Positions 1-8,923 of a DNA stretch of 64,000 nt are shown here, one piece after another (within the stretch, counting starts at the first letter, position 1; each line of letters begins with the position of its first letter). The stretch spans positions 248,001 through 312,000 of the forward strand of contig JAQURM010000002.1 in assembly GCA_028715605.1 (NCBI GenBank), read 5' to 3'. Origin of the DNA: Desulfovibrionales bacterium. Lineage in GTDB: Bacteria > Desulfobacterota > QYQD01. Below the pieces are notes generated by a model that saw only the letters and a program-made list of their open reading frames with translations, was not told the origin of the DNA and made no database searches. The translations under genes and the position numbers were made by a program.

Positions 1-2
1 CC

Positions 3-896
3 ATCCGCAAGCTCGGTGTTGACCTGCATGTCTTTACGCCAAACTGGCACGTTGTACAGAAGTTGATGCTCCAAAGCTTCCTCGAAAAAGGGGACTTCTG
101 CTGGCATTGCCACACGGGAATTTTTGCCTATCCCATGTGGGTGGCAATCCGGTATAAAGTTCCTCTGATCTTTTGGGGCGAACCTTCCGCCGAGTATACC
201 GCGTACTACAGTTATGATCAACCGGAGGAAGTGGACGAAAAACGCTTCAACCGTTACATAAATCTTGGGATTACGGCTGAGGATATGTTTGTGCGGTTCG
301 AAGGCCGCATCGATGAGCGCGACCTTCAACCTTTTAAATATCCGCCCCTAAAGGAACTTCGCAAGATCAATTACCGATCAGTCTGTCTCGGAAGTTTCAT
401 CCCTTGGGACGTCAAGCGACAGAAAAGCATCATTGAGGCCGAGCTGGGGTGGAAAGGTGATGAAGTGGAAAATGTTCCCCCTGGGTACGATTATGAAAAA
501 ATAGAATGCTATTTGCAGGGCGTGCGCGATTATATCAAATACATTAAGCGAGGTTATACTCGCCCTGCCCACCTCGCATCCATCGATATTCGCAATGACC
601 GTATGAGGCGTGACGAGGCGCTGGAGATGATCAAAGGATTCGAGGGGAAACGTCCTCCCAGTCTCGATATTTTCCTGGAATATACCGGATTGACGGAAGA
701 CGAATTCCTTGAGATCGCAATGAGTCACGGTGTTTCGCCTTACAAACATGACCCTTCGAAGGTTGAACCTGGCGGGAAAGTTCATGATGTTGAGATGTGG
801 CCCAGACACGGAGCCATGTCCCGGGAAGAAACAGAGGTTCAGCTTGACCGCTGGCGTCGCAGAAATGGACGAGTCCCGTTGCGAGCAGCGCTTTGA
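3..896 (+). CDS. N-acetyl sugar amidotransferase (WbuX/WbpG/PseA-like), 5' end outside the window
   Basis: The reading frame is open from base 3, so the start lies upstream. The visible part is the C-terminal 297 residues. Enzymes of this family put an amidine group on an N-acetyl sugar nucleotide, using ammonia from a HisH-type glutaminase, in O-antigen or flagellin glycan synthesis. Visible family features are the Trp/His-rich stretch near WHCHTGIFAYP, the strand FWGEPSAEY and the terminal HDVEMW segment. HisH and a HisF-like protein follow directly, the trio known for Pseudomonas WbpG-HisH2-HisF2. The sugar substrate cannot be read from the sequence. The family call is confident; a role in flagellin glycosylation is inferred from the neighbours. 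Confidence -1.
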   Translation: MRKLGVDLHVFTPNWHVVQKLMLQSFLEKGDFCWHCHTGIFAYPMWVAIRYKVPLIFWGEPSAEYTAYYSYDQPEEVDEKRFNRYINLGITAEDMFVRFEGRIDERDLQPFKYPPLKELRKINYRSVCLGSFIPWDVKRQKSIIEAELGWKGDEVENVPPGYDYEKIECYLQGVRDYIKYIKRGYTRPAHLASIDIRNDRMRRDEALEMIKGFEGKRPPSLDIFLEYTGLTEDEFLEIAMSHGVSPYKHDPSKVEPGGKVHDVEMWPRHGAMSREETEVQLDRWRRRNGRVPLRAAL

Positions 897-898
897 TT

Positions 899-1037
899 AT
901 GGGACGCAGATGAACGCAGATTTTCAGGATTTTATCAAAAGATGTTGCGCGTTACGAGTTACGGGTTGCGGGTGCTGCAAATTCAGGGTTGAGGCTAAGG
1001 GGTTACGGTCAACAGTGAACGGAGAACGGTGAACGAT
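899..1037. repeat. Intergenic dispersed repeats (ACGCAGAT type, R4 GAGTTACGGG type, R2 CGGTGAAC type)
   Basis: Three short repeat types are packed between the amidotransferase and hisH: an ACGCAGAT-containing stretch (about 903-940), a GAGTTACGGGTTGCGG tract (about 955-975) and CGGTGAAC-like units (about 1008-1036). The last two types recur elsewhere in the window. No gene is supported here. Confidence -1.
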
Positions 1038-1039
1038 CA

Positions 1040-1657
1040 ATGATCGGTATCGTTGATTACGGTATGGGGAATCTGCTTTCCGTTTACCACGGGTTGGAGA
1101 TGGTGGGAGCGGAGGTGAAAGTCTGCACCCGGGGGGAAGATCTCAAAGATGTTGAGCGAATTGTGCTTCCGGGTGTCGGCGCTTTCGGGGATTGTATGAC
1201 GAACCTGACAGAGAAAGGTTTCACAGAAGCCCTGAATAAGGCGATTCTCCAGCAGGGCAAGCCCATTCTGGGTATCTGCCTCGGCATGCAGGCCATGGCG
1301 CGCCGAGGTTTCGAAGGCGGGGAACACAAAGGATTGGGTTGGATCGAGGGTGATGTCGTCCGCCTCCAGCCTGACGATCCGCTTCTGCGAGTGCCCCACG
1401 TGGGCTGGAATGAGGTTCATTACCGTCAAGAGAGCCCGCTTTTTGCAGGGTTACCGCTGTCCCCTGATTGCTACTTCGTCCACTCCTATCACTTGAGGTG
1501 CGATCATGAACACGATGTGGATGCGATCTGCAATTACGGCGGCGCGGTAACCGCAGCGGTCAGGCGTAATAATATCTTCGGCACCCAGTTTCACCCGGAA
1601 AAAAGCCAGGATTATGGCCTACAGGTGCTTAGCAATTTTCTCAAATGGAAGCCATGA
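1040..1657 (+). CDS. hisH: Glutamine amidotransferase HisH (sugar-amidination glutaminase)
   Basis: A 205-aa class I glutaminase that releases ammonia from glutamine. The triad is visible: Cys80 in GICLGMQ, and His185 and Glu187 in QFHPEKS. The oxyanion-strand region LPGVGAFGDCM is near residues 43-53. Normal HisH length is about 200 aa. In histidine synthesis it pairs with HisF. Here it lies between a sugar amidotransferase and a HisF-like protein and no other his gene is near, so it more likely feeds ammonia to the amidotransferase, like HisH2 of Pseudomonas O-antigen clusters. The upstream bases are repeat sequence with only a weak ribosome site (GGAGAA). Confidence -1.
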   Translation: MIGIVDYGMGNLLSVYHGLEMVGAEVKVCTRGEDLKDVERIVLPGVGAFGDCMTNLTEKGFTEALNKAILQQGKPILGICLGMQAMARRGFEGGEHKGLGWIEGDVVRLQPDDPLLRVPHVGWNEVHYRQESPLFAGLPLSPDCYFVHSYHLRCDHEHDVDAICNYGGAVTAAVRRNNIFGTQFHPEKSQDYGLQVLSNFLKWKP

Positions 1658-1658
1658 C

Positions 1659-1746
1659 CGAGTTGCGGGTTACGTGTTTCGCGTTCCGAGTTAGGAGTTA
1701 CGGGTGGGCCTTATAAGTTGCGGGTTGCGAGTTATGGGTTACGGCA
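1659..1746. repeat. R4-type degenerate repeat tract (GAGTTGCGGGTTAC)
   Basis: Units such as GAGTTGCGGGTTACG and GTTGCGAGTTATGGGTTACG follow one another with variation. The same style recurs at 955-975, about 13965-14033 (opposite sense) and, loosely, 34219-34273. It fills most of the hisH to hisF-like gap. No gene is seen. Confidence -1.
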
Positions 1747-1798
1747 TGCCGTCCATGTCAGGGTTGAGTCTGTGTAAGTCAGTGTGGGTCTGTGGCTG

Positions 1799-2587
1799 AT
1801 GTTGAAGAAGCGCCTTATACCAAAGTTACAGATGAGAGCGAGCCGTTTCGGGTCAACAACCCAGATGGTTCTCGTGACTACCGTTCAGTTCGGAGAGGTT
1901 ATCGAGATAGGGGATCCAGTCTCCCAGGCCAAGATCTATGAGGCCCAGGCTGCAGATGAATTGATATTCCTGGATCTCGATGCTTCGCTGGAAAATCGAG
2001 AGACGGTGATAGACGTGGTGAGAAAGGCGGCCGAGGAAATTTTTATACCATTCACGGTGGGAGGCGGAGTCCGATGTATAACAGATTTTCGCACATTACT
2101 GTCTAACGGCGCCGACAAGGTGAGTGTTAATACTGCTGCGGTCGAAGCCCCGGATCTGATTAATAGGGCTTCGGAAATATTTGGTGCGCAGTGTGTAGTT
2201 TTGAGCATCGACTATCGGAGAGATGGAGATAACAAGTACTGTGTTTGGGTCAAGGGAGGCAGATATAAAACCGGCCTCGATCCTGTGGACTGGGCTGTTG
2301 AAGGTGAGAAGCGTGGCGCAGGCGAGATATTATTAACGTCCATTGACCGGGACGGCACCCGAACTGGTCTGGATTTGGCGCTGACAAAGCGAGTGACAGA
2401 GGCAGTTTCCATTCCGGTCATTGCTTCAGGAGGTTGCGGAATGGCCAGCCATTTTGTGGATGGCTTTATCGTGGCAAAAGCAGATGCCGTTTCGGCAGGG
2501 ACTTACTTTTGCTTTAAGGATGAGAACCCTATGCAGACCCGTTCCCGGGTCAGAAATGCAGGCATACCTATTCGTCTGCATACGTAG
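1799..2587 (+). CDS. HisF-like cyclase/ammonia-channel subunit of the sugar amidotransferase
   Basis: A (beta-alpha)8 barrel protein of about 262 aa. The ATG at 1799 starts the family N-terminus [10 protein letters not shown]; an upstream in-frame GTG at 1784 is less likely. Barrel strands are visible as [52 protein letters not shown] and PVIASGGCG. In true HisF an Asp at about position 11 and a second Asp near 130 act in cyclisation. Here position 11 is Gln (IPKLQMR), while the second Asp (SIDYRR) remains. This agrees with the HisF2/WbpH-type branch, which conducts ammonia to a sugar amidotransferase instead of making imidazole glycerol phosphate. Its placement after hisH supports this. Confidence -1.
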   Translation: MLKKRLIPKLQMRASRFGSTTQMVLVTTVQFGEVIEIGDPVSQAKIYEAQAADELIFLDLDASLENRETVIDVVRKAAEEIFIPFTVGGGVRCITDFRTLLSNGADKVSVNTAAVEAPDLINRASEIFGAQCVVLSIDYRRDGDNKYCVWVKGGRYKTGLDPVDWAVEGEKRGAGEILLTSIDRDGTRTGLDLALTKRVTEAVSIPVIASGGCGMASHFVDGFIVAKADAVSAGTYFCFKDENPMQTRSRVRNAGIPIRLHT

Positions 2588-2700
2588 AATTAGGAGGAAG
2601 ATTAGACAGTACCAGCCCGGATGAAGTTGCATATAGTAAAAATGGTAACAATTTAGCGTTTTGAAAATGTATGATTGATAAAAAGTGCAAAGAACATATC

Positions 2701-2866
2701 AAATCAGGAATTCAGGAAGACGTTTGAATCAGGAACTCAGAAAATTAAGGCTGATAATCTGGAACTCAGGAACTCATGAAAGAACAGAGCACCCAGAAGC
2801 CGAATTGCTGAAAATCAATTTCTCAAAAATACTTTCCTGATTTCCTGAGTTCCAGATTAATAACTT
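2701..2866 (-). repeat. R1 long intergenic element, copy A (inverted)
   Basis: The copy is bounded by AATCAGGAATTCAGG-like units on the left and CCTGATTTCCTGAGTTCC on the right. Its core (about 2775-2836) is the reverse complement of the cores of copies B, C and D. The gap from 2588 to 2960 holds this element and no supported gene. Confidence -1.
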
Positions 2867-2960
2867 TTTTTTGAGTATAGGACTGGTAACCTCAGGTTTC
2901 AAGGCTGAAAGCATTCGGGCGGAGGGATTGTAGCCGGAAGAGGGTCAGAAAAGAGGTATC

Positions 2961-3506
2961 ATGGAAAGTCAAAAAGAAAGCGCCAGGCCATTTATAGATG
3001 GAGAACGGATTTATTTACGAGAAGTTCGCCTTTCGGATGTGACTGAAAATTACTACCGCTGGATGAACGATCCTGAGGTGGTCCAATATTTGGAGACCCG
3101 GTTTTTTCCATATTCACGAGAGAAGATAGAATTTTACGTGAGACAAATGCAAGAAGATGCCAACAGTGCGTTTATGGCTGTTATTGTAAAAAATGGGGAC
3201 GAGCACATTGGAAATATTAAGGTAGGCCCTATCAACTGGTTTCATCGCTTTGCGGATATTGCTCTTATCATTGGAGAAAAAAAAAGCTGGGGGAGAGGAT
3301 ATGGTACAGAGGCTATTAAACTGGTCACCGATTACGCTTTTAACACGTTAAATCTTCATAAATTGACGGCAGGGATATACGCAAACAACATTGGTTCGAT
3401 TGAGGCCTTCAAAAAAGCTGGTTTCTCGGTAGAAGGGGTCAGGAAAAAACAGCGATTTTACCGTGGAGAGTATGTCGATGAAGTCATATTGGGCATTACA
3501 CGATAA
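2961..3506 (+). CDS. GNAT family N-acetyltransferase (RimJ/RimL-like)
   Basis: A 181-aa acetyl-CoA-dependent acyltransferase. The RimJ/RimL type N-terminus is visible (GERIYLREVRLSDVTENY, residues 13-30), followed by the acetyl-CoA loop WGRGYGTEAIKLV (about 112-124) and the C-terminal region NNIGSIEAFKKAGFSVEG. In flagellar glycan islands such enzymes (PseH type) acetylate amino-sugar nucleotides. Other GNATs act on protein N-termini, and the substrate here is inferred only from the neighbouring amidotransferase and Maf genes. An AGAGG ribosome site precedes the ATG. Confidence -1.
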   Translation: MESQKESARPFIDGERIYLREVRLSDVTENYYRWMNDPEVVQYLETRFFPYSREKIEFYVRQMQEDANSAFMAVIVKNGDEHIGNIKVGPINWFHRFADIALIIGEKKSWGRGYGTEAIKLVTDYAFNTLNLHKLTAGIYANNIGSIEAFKKAGFSVEGVRKKQRFYRGEYVDEVILGITR

Positions 3507-3570
3507 TCTGTCGATTATGCCGGCAGGATAAAAATTGAGTTTGATTTAATGCCGGCTAAAAGGAGCGAAA

Positions 3571-6030
3571 ATGGAAAATAAGTTATCTATATGTATCATC
3601 GGCAAGGATCAAGAGGGACTGTTAGGTGAGTGCATTGACAGCGCCTTGAAGTTGAGCCGGCGCGCGATTTATCTTGATCTGGGTTCAACGGACAAGAGTG
3701 TTGATCTGGCAGAACAAAAAGGTCTGGAGGTGGTAAAAAGTGAGCCTTCTTTAACCGAGGCACAAGAGTCATTGGAACGGTGGTGCAATTCGGAGTGGAT
3801 CCTTTTTTTGAAGGCGGGTGAAAAAGTCATCCTGCAGTCCGATGCGCTGATAGATAAGATACTCGGCAATGGACCTGCACAGGGATACAGTCTGATTGTC
3901 AAGGATGTTGTTGAGCCGGATGTCCTGGAAGACTATCGCTGGATAAAAATTTCCGGGCAATACAAATACTCCAAAGGTTCCAGATACGTGTCAAAGGTTG
4001 AAATCCGGTTGGTGCGTCGCCAGTATTTTGCCAAAATTTTAAAATTAATGATGACCTGGTCAAAAGAAGATCTATTTTCATTTAACAGTCAGATTCTAAG
4101 GGAGGTCCAGATTTATCCGTGTCAGCGTAATGAAGAATCAAAGGAAGACAGCCCCGCAGAGGCCAGGGAACTTGAGATGAAGTATCTCAAGGGAGAAATA
4201 TTGTTTGATCCGGCTGAAGAGGATAGTTTGTGGGAACTCGGGGATACCTATATTACTTACGCCGTCTTGACAAAGAAGGATTTGAACCGCTACTACAAAG
4301 GGCTTTCTGCCGGTTTTGGCGGGGAAAGGATGTATCTCACCCTGCTGCATAATCTGGGCAGATTTGGGAGATATGCGGAGGCAAGGGACTTCTTTGAGGC
4401 GTGGAAAAATACGTGGGAATTTTTTGACACACCTGAACCTTACAGGATTGGGGGTATCATATATGCCCATCTCTTTGATACAGACAAGGCCATACAGTGC
4501 CTTGAAAAATATGTCGAATCAGTTTCTGAAGATCGTTTAGGAGAACCGCTATCTCTATTGGGTAAGACCTACCTGCTGCATGGGAATAAAGAAAAGGCTG
4601 TCTCCCTGCTTAAACGCTCAAGGGAACTTCGCTATGATAAATTTGATGCTATGGTTATTGATTGCATCGACAAAGATGGCTGGGAACCGCCAAGGTTAAG
4701 TGTTTGTATGATTGCCAGAGACGAAGGGCCGAACATACGCAAGGCGCTGGATTCCGTATCCGGTATCGCGGATGAAATTATCGTTGTGGATACGGGATCG
4801 ACAGACAACACCAAGGAGATCGTCAGGGAATTTAAAGGCAAAATCATCGAGTCTCCATGGGAAGACGATTTTTCAAAGGTGAGAAATATCGGCCTTCGGG
4901 AGGCAACCGGCGCTTATATACTGTGCCTTGATGCGGACGAGTTCATAGATGCGCGGGACAGGATAAAGCTGGCATTAGTTAAACAGATCTTGCCGGTAGG
5001 GCGGGATACCGCTTTTTGCATAAAGGTCGAGTGGGAAGATAAAGAAGAGGAGATGACGGTCATGTTGCGTCTTCCTCAGATGAACCAGCCTTATTACCTT
5101 ACAAGGTTATTTCCCAATCACCCCGAAATACATTTTGAGGGCAGGGCATTTGAAGGCGTGGATAGCTCCATCGGCGCCTTGGGGATAAAAATCGAGCGCA
5201 ATGACTTGTTTAAGATCACTCATTCAAGGTGTGATCGCGAATTGAGGGATCGGAGGAAGAAGATAGCCGTGCGCAATGCTTTCGAATTTATCTCTGATCC
5301 TGAGACGGCCTTGCGGGGGATTCTTTATTTTCTGAGACTGGGTGACCTGGATGCCGCTCTTAAGTGGTTAGATAAGACCAGCATGGATAATCCTCAGCTC
5401 CTGGCAAGAATTGTCGAATTATATTCTACGGTTGGTAAGGCTAACAGTGTGGCAGGGCTCATTAATAAAGCTATCGATAAATTTCCGGAATCGATGGAAT
5501 TGAATCTGGCGAAAGCGGAGTTGGATCTTGCAGGCGGCAAATATGAAGAGGTGTGCAATATTTTGGAGCCTCGTCTGGGGAATATAAAAGAGGCAATGAG
5601 CAGGGCGGATTGGGCGAGAGCTTGTTATCTCTATGGTATGGCTTTACTGGAAACGGGGGACCTGGGTAGAGGCCTCGAATGCCTGAGTGACGCTCGCGAG
5701 GCAGACCCGTGGAACATCAGGTATAAGACAGGAGGCATCTATGCGCTCGCCAGGTGCGAAGAATGGGAAGGGGCGATCGGCGCGGTCGGAGACGTATTGA
5801 GGGGAGAAAATCTTGACCCTGGAGGGATAATCGGTGACTTTGCAGACCTAGGACTGGTTTTGGCGAAGTTGAGCAGACACTTTGCCGATACCAACAGGGG
5901 GGAGATGGCCGCTCTGTGCCGGAAGGTCATGGAAGAGATTATTCAATATAAGATATCAAATAAAACAGAACTCGAAAAAATGTCGGGGTATCTCAACGCG
6001 GTTGGGTTCGGAGGAGATGTCAATGCGTAA
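3571..6030 (+). CDS. Two-domain GT2 glycosyltransferase with TPR-like regions (819 aa)
   Basis: A large protein with two GT2-like modules. Module 1 (about 1-110) has the Rossmann start LSICIIGKD and the GSTDKS motif, but its metal site reads LFLKAGEK in place of a DXD, so it is probably inactive. A helical TPR-like region follows (about 190-370). Module 2 (about 375-560) is complete: LSVCMIARDEG, VVDTGSTDNT and the acidic metal motif LCLDADEF (Asp454 and Asp456). More TPR-like helices fill residues 580-800. The next gene overlaps it by 8 bp, which implies translational coupling to Maf. A role in glycan assembly on flagellin is inferred. Donor and acceptor are unknown. AGGAG precedes the ATG. 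Confidence -1.
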   Translation: MENKLSICIIGKDQEGLLGECIDSALKLSRRAIYLDLGSTDKSVDLAEQKGLEVVKSEPSLTEAQESLERWCNSEWILFLKAGEKVILQSDALIDKILGNGPAQGYSLIVKDVVEPDVLEDYRWIKISGQYKYSKGSRYVSKVEIRLVRRQYFAKILKLMMTWSKEDLFSFNSQILREVQIYPCQRNEESKEDSPAEARELEMKYLKGEILFDPAEEDSLWELGDTYITYAVLTKKDLNRYYKGLSAGFGGERMYLTLLHNLGRFGRYAEARDFFEAWKNTWEFFDTPEPYRIGGIIYAHLFDTDKAIQCLEKYVESVSEDRLGEPLSLLGKTYLLHGNKEKAVSLLKRSRELRYDKFDAMVIDCIDKDGWEPPRLSVCMIARDEGPNIRKALDSVSGIADEIIVVDTGSTDNTKEIVREFKGKIIESPWEDDFSKVRNIGLREATGAYILCLDADEFIDARDRIKLALVKQILPVGRDTAFCIKVEWEDKEEEMTVMLRLPQMNQPYYLTRLFPNHPEIHFEGRAFEGVDSSIGALGIKIERNDLFKITHSRCDRELRDRRKKIAVRNAFEFISDPETALRGILYFLRLGDLDAALKWLDKTSMDNPQLLARIVELYSTVGKANSVAGLINKAIDKFPESMELNLAKAELDLAGGKYEEVCNILEPRLGNIKEAMSRADWARACYLYGMALLETGDLGRGLECLSDAREADPWNIRYKTGGIYALARCEEWEGAIGAVGDVLRGENLDPGGIIGDFADLGLVLAKLSRHFADTNRGEMAALCRKVMEEIIQYKISNKTELEKMSGYLNAVGFGGDVNA

Positions 6031-7930
6031 CAATATGTTTTTTAAGAAAAACATGGCTATTTTGGAATCGAAATATCCTGATCTTGCCGCCAAAGTCAGG
6101 GCAAGTAGCAAGGTAATTGGTAAATGCAAGGTCATAAAGTCAAAAACAGGGGATCCGAATGTTATTGTTAAGAGAGATCTGGATCATATAATGCTTTATG
6201 ACAATGACGACCCTTTTGGGTATTGCAAAACCTATTTCGAAGAATTGAATATCAATCATGCCCCGATTGTTGTGTTTATGGGGCTGGGACTCGGGTATCA
6301 CCTCCACCTTTTTCTCAGACTTTATGGTAATCGTTGGGGGGCAAGGAAGATCATAATCTTCGAGGAGGATATTGAACTCTTCCGTCTGGCCTTGCAGTTT
6401 GCGGACCTGGAGCAGATAATCAGCCATCCGGATATCCACCTCTTTGTCGGTCGTGATCCTGAGGAGGCTTTTACACAGATTCGAAGGAACATCATTACTG
6501 AAAAAGGAATACATAATTTTATGAGGTCCACCAAGATCATTCCTTTACCGGCTCATATTTTATTAAATAACGAATATTATCTTAGAGCGCTTAATACAAC
6601 GAAGAAGGCCTTTCGCCAGATGATGATTTTAGCCGGTAATGATCCGACGGATTCTTTCGTCGGCATGGATAACCTGCTCAGCAACCTTAAACATATTGTC
6701 TCCAACCCCGGAATCAAACTGTTATACGACAAATTTAAGGGAATGCCTGCTGTTACAGTAGCATCCGGCCCTTCTCTTAATAAGAACATTCATCTGTTAA
6801 AAGATATTCGCGAACGGGCTCTGATCGTTTGTTGTGACGCGAGTCTTGTGCCGTTAATGAAACGCGACATCCGCCCCCATATTGTAGTTTCCCTCGAAAG
6901 GACGGACGGGACGGAATACTTTTTTGAAGATGTGCAGGATTTGGAAGGTATCTATCTGGCTATCTGTCCATTGGTCAGGCCAAGGGCCTTTGACAGTTTT
7001 AAGGGCGGAAAATTTATTGTTAATAGAACCTTTTCTCACTTTGATTGGCTTCATCAGGATAAGGGCTCGCTGTCCATTGGCCCTGCGGTATCGAATATGG
7101 CATTCAAGGTGTCTGAGGCGCTGGGTTGCGATCCGATTATCATGATTGGACAGGACCTGGCCTTTGCAGAGGATGGCGACACGCATGTTAAAGAGATGCC
7201 TTTTGGGGAACGTGATGAATATTACCATAAAGAGGTTTTGGAAGTGGAGGGGAACAACGGAAGGCCTGTCAAGACATCGAGGGCATGGGAGATATTCAGG
7301 TCACACCACGAGGAAGATATAAAATCCTACAAAGGGCTATGTATCAACGCAACGGAAGGGGGCGCGAAAATTCGGGGGGCCAGAGTCATGCCCTTTAAGG
7401 AGGCTATTGACAAATACTGCCGGGATAAAATCCATTCCAATTCGATTATCAGTGAAACGATTTCGAATTTTTACAGGGATATTGATGTTAAAAAGGAACT
7501 CGAACAGTTCCTGCCGCGGATACGGGGAACGCGGGAAACCCTGGAGGGCTTAATCAAAGTATTTAAGGATTTTCATGACGAAACCCGCTTGGCGCAAAAA
7601 ACAACGATACATCCTTTCATGTATGAAGGGGCAAAGATTGATAAAGATGTCCTTACCGGAATTGCCCAAAAGTTTCTCGATTTATTGAACTCTTATCTGA
7701 AAGATCAAGACGTCAACGACATCATGCTGCACACACTGCAACCTCATCTCGTGTGGTTCGCCAACAGGTTGAATTTTCTGCCTGAAATATATTCGGATCA
7801 GAACTGCCTGCGATCGGCACAGGTGCTCATGATAAAAGAATGGCTTGGAGTGCTCGGGCAATTTTTTGTATCTACCGCTGATTCACTCAGCGAGGCCGAG
7901 ACTTTTGTCTCTGAAGCCTTGAAAAATTGA
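6023..7930 (+). CDS. Maf-type motility-associated glycosyltransferase (DUF115/MptE-like)
   Basis: About 635 aa. The ATG at 6023 lies 8 nt after GGAGG (6010-6014) and inside the end of the previous gene; the frame is open upstream to 5882, but that part is shadow sequence. Maf proteins transfer nonulosonic acids such as pseudaminic or legionaminic acid onto flagellin in the cytoplasm. Visible parts are the N-terminal domain with GLGLGYHLHLFL and IIFEEDIELFRLAL, and the MptE-like core with VTVASGPSLNKNI, ALIVCCDASL and IMIGQDLAFAEDGDTH. The flagellin gene lies 6 kb downstream. The family call is firm and the sugar is unknown. Confidence -1.
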   Translation: MRNNMFFKKNMAILESKYPDLAAKVRASSKVIGKCKVIKSKTGDPNVIVKRDLDHIMLYDNDDPFGYCKTYFEELNINHAPIVVFMGLGLGYHLHLFLRLYGNRWGARKIIIFEEDIELFRLALQFADLEQIISHPDIHLFVGRDPEEAFTQIRRNIITEKGIHNFMRSTKIIPLPAHILLNNEYYLRALNTTKKAFRQMMILAGNDPTDSFVGMDNLLSNLKHIVSNPGIKLLYDKFKGMPAVTVASGPSLNKNIHLLKDIRERALIVCCDASLVPLMKRDIRPHIVVSLERTDGTEYFFEDVQDLEGIYLAICPLVRPRAFDSFKGGKFIVNRTFSHFDWLHQDKGSLSIGPAVSNMAFKVSEALGCDPIIMIGQDLAFAEDGDTHVKEMPFGERDEYYHKEVLEVEGNNGRPVKTSRAWEIFRSHHEEDIKSYKGLCINATEGGAKIRGARVMPFKEAIDKYCRDKIHSNSIISETISNFYRDIDVKKELEQFLPRIRGTRETLEGLIKVFKDFHDETRLAQKTTIHPFMYEGAKIDKDVLTGIAQKFLDLLNSYLKDQDVNDIMLHTLQPHLVWFANRLNFLPEIYSDQNCLRSAQVLMIKEWLGVLGQFFVSTADSLSEAETFVSEALKN

Positions 7931-8598
7931 TGCCGGCCCACGGGTTTTTAGAAAGCAACCTTGCCCTTCTGGCAAGCAAAGACCGGGATCTGGGCGCGAG
8001 GATGTCAGGAGTCGGCGTGGGCCTGTCCTGGGAACTATTGCCGGCCGTGGACGGGCTTTTAACGGCCGGAAAGTTGTTTGGACAAGGGCATTATCGCTAT
8101 ATTCATAGCCGGATAAGTCCCGGACAGGAAGCTGAACAATGGGCGGCATCGGTGGTAGATGTCTGTGGTAGTTTTGTTGTTTTGGGATTCGGCCTTGGCT
8201 ATCATATTTCCCAACTCCTTAAAAGAAACAGGTCGTTCAGCCGGTTATTAATCGTCGAGGCTGAACCTGAACTCTTCCGGGCGGCTCTGGAGTGCGTGGA
8301 CCTGACCGGTATTTTAAATGACGGCAGGGTGAATTTAGTCGTGGGAACAAGCGTTCTGAACGTAAAGAATTTTATTAGTGAAGGCAGTATGCAACCTGTT
8401 TCTTATCGGAAGTTTCTTTCTGCCACAGGGCTTCATCCGGAGTTTTATAGAGAGGTGGAACATATATTGGAAGAGTTGATTTTCAGGTATAGAAGAGATT
8501 CCCGCGACCCCGCCTTTGCTAAAAATGACCTGGCCGGGAGGGGCAGAATAACCCTGTGTGACGGAGTCTCTCGCCTGTTGGAGGAAATGAAAGAATGA
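7930..8598 (+). CDS. Stand-alone Maf N-terminal domain protein (possibly truncated Maf)
   Basis: A 222-aa protein. The ATG at 7930 overlaps the upstream TGA by one base, so the pair is coupled. Its sequence parallels the N-terminal domain of the preceding Maf: an opening FLESNLALLASKDRDLGARM, then VVLGFGLGYHISQLL and LLIVEAEPELFRAAL. The catalytic MptE-like core (GPSLN and GQDLAF motifs) is missing, where a full Maf has about 600 aa. The stop lies just before repeat copy B, so a lost 3' part is possible. It may instead be a helper of the full Maf. Not called a pseudogene because the frame is clean. Confidence -1.
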   Translation: MPAHGFLESNLALLASKDRDLGARMSGVGVGLSWELLPAVDGLLTAGKLFGQGHYRYIHSRISPGQEAEQWAASVVDVCGSFVVLGFGLGYHISQLLKRNRSFSRLLIVEAEPELFRAALECVDLTGILNDGRVNLVVGTSVLNVKNFISEGSMQPVSYRKFLSATGLHPEFYREVEHILEELIFRYRRDSRDPAFAKNDLAGRGRITLCDGVSRLLEEMKE

Positions 8599-8602
8599 CG
8601 TT

Positions 8603-8866
8603 TTAATCAGGAACTCAGGAAATCAGGAAAATAAGGCTTCAATCAGGAACTCATGAACTCAGGGAAAAAATGCTGTTCCATTCCTGATTTTTTGATTTCC
8701 AGATTCATTCATATAAATTGTTACCAGGAAAGTATTTTTGAGAAATTGATTTTCAGCAGTTCGGCTTCTGGTTGCTCTGTTCTTTCATGAGTTCGTGAGT
8801 CCCTGATTAAACTGAGATTTTTGTATTTTCTTTTTATGAGTTCCTGAGTTCCAGATTATCAGCCTT
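8603..8866 (+). repeat. R1 long intergenic element, copy B
   Basis: It starts with AATCAGGAACTCAGGAAATC and ends with GAGTTCCTGAGTTCCAGATT, so the ends are complementary and could pair. The core (about 8727-8790) is nearly identical to copies C and D and inverted relative to A. It fills the gap from 8599 to 8923; nothing else is seen there. Confidence -1.
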
Positions 8867-8923
8867 TTCTGAATGTAGGGCGTTTTCAAACACCTAAAGT
8901 ATTATGGAGGAATTACTGAAGAT

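Noticed and set aside
730-1032. 100-aa frame after the amidotransferase
   Set aside because: Half overlaps a real gene and the rest is repeat DNA.
5882-6022. N-terminal extension of the Maf gene
   Set aside because: It overlaps the previous gene and lacks homology. A GGAGG-directed ATG lies at 6023.
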